This document shows, one piece after another, positions 5,429-5,700 of a stretch of 5,700 nt of DNA. This stretch comes from an uncultured bacterium (GTDB taxonomy: Bacteria; Patescibacteriota; Saccharimonadia; Saccharimonadales; Saccharimonadaceae), in NCBI GenBank assembly GCA_937872185.1, contig CALMQN010000121.1, positions 1 through 5,700 of the forward strand. The letters are read 5' to 3'. A program made the translations under genes and the position numbers. Within the stretch, counting starts at the first letter, position 1, and each line of letters starts with the position of its first letter. Under the pieces are notes generated by a model that had not been told where the DNA came from, searched no databases, and saw only the letters and a list, made by a program, of their open reading frames with translations.

Positions 5429-5459
5429 AAAAAATCCCTCATCTGTATGAGGGATTTTT
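5429..5459 (-). terminator. Strong intrinsic terminator after rplS (symmetric)
   Basis: A perfect 13-bp inverted repeat with loop CTGT (5443-5446): arms 5430-5442 and 5447-5459, core ATCCCTCAT / ATGAGGGAT. On the minus strand the core is followed by six T's. It begins 14 bases past the rplS stop, so it most likely ends the rplS transcript. It has T's on both sides and could also stop plus-strand transcription. Confidence 0.93.
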
Positions 5460-5472
5460 CAATTACGATAAA

Positions 5473-5700
5473 TTATTCAGCCTTTATTTCTGGTTCAACT
5501 GCGGCGGCAACTGGTTCGACGGCTTCTTCCGCTTCAACAACAGGTGCTTCAGCAATTTGCTCTTCGATTGGCTTGTCGGCAATCGTGTTAACGCCTTCAC
5601 GGTCAAAGTTAAGGCCTTTCAGGCGGGCGCTCTTACCACTACGGTTACGTAGGAATGAAAGGTAGTTACGGCGAACCTTGCTGCGGCGAACAATTTCGAT
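5473..5700 (-). CDS. rplS: 50S ribosomal protein L19, C-terminal part (cut by the window edge)
   Basis: Seventy-five codons plus the TAA stop are present; the start lies beyond the right edge. The first 29 visible residues match the end of L19, a large-subunit protein at the subunit interface: VRRSKVRRNYLSFLRNRSGKSARLKG, equivalent to the KAKLYYLRERTGKAARIKE end of the E. coli protein. Most L19 proteins stop near there, but this one continues for about 46 residues in a tail rich in Glu, Ala, Val and Pro with several acidic runs, probably disordered. It is followed by a strong terminator and then rnhB-yraN, consistent with the frequent rplS-rnhB-yraN neighbourhood in bacteria. Confidence 0.93.
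   Translation of the reverse strand: MEIVRRSKVRRNYLSFLRNRSGKSARLKGLNFDREGVNTIADKPIEEQIAEAPVVEAEEAVEPVAAAVEPEIKAE

Noticed and set aside
134..5475. Absence of TGA stops (four TAG, two TAA), hinting at TGA recoding as in Gracilibacteria
   Set aside because: Six genes are too few, and all proteins are full length with TGA counted as stop and with ordinary glycine codons.

Overview
The window looks like a piece of a Candidate Phyla Radiation chromosome, most likely Candidatus Saccharibacteria (TM7). This is inferred from protein character: a short NusA without C-terminal acidic repeats and with an unusual KH1 loop, an actinobacterial-style secreted HNH nuclease, a signal-less M13 peptidase, and a fused RNase HII-YraN. 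I could not run a search or a tree, so the placement is moderate confidence. Base composition looks balanced, intergenic spacers are short, and the standard code fits all genes.

Layout, left to right. Positions 1-133 hold no supportable gene, but contain a long inverted repeat (67-107) just downstream of nusA. nusA (134-1258, minus) has its own promoter and a leader carrying a short intrinsic-terminator-like hairpin. Upstream of it is a membrane-anchored or secreted HNH nuclease (1356-2060, minus). That gene is divergent from a large M13-family zinc metallopeptidase (2133-4049, plus). The two share a tight control region in which the -35 of one promoter overlaps the -10 of the other.

The peptidase converges on a small unknown gene (4176-4391, minus). 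The 126-base gap between them is rich in inverted and direct repeats that can pair in mutually exclusive ways. Right of that, all on the minus strand, come a two-domain RNase HII-YraN protein (4461-5411), a strong symmetric terminator (5430-5459) and the 3' end of rplS (ribosomal protein L19, with a long acidic tail), cut by the window edge.

Functionally, the minus-strand genes at both ends are housekeeping: translation, RNA removal from DNA, transcription elongation and termination. The nuclease/peptidase pair in the middle breaks down nucleic acids and peptides. Two genes (the nuclease and rnhB-yraN) have a -10 box ending exactly 6 bases before the chosen ATG, which points to leaderless mRNAs. 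nusA and the peptidase have Shine-Dalgarno sequences. I found no CRISPR array, insertion sequence, tRNA or rRNA. The strongest leads for something undescribed are the alternative-pairing region at 4063-4181, the small gene beside it and the nusA leader; none of these amounts to a recognisable new system.
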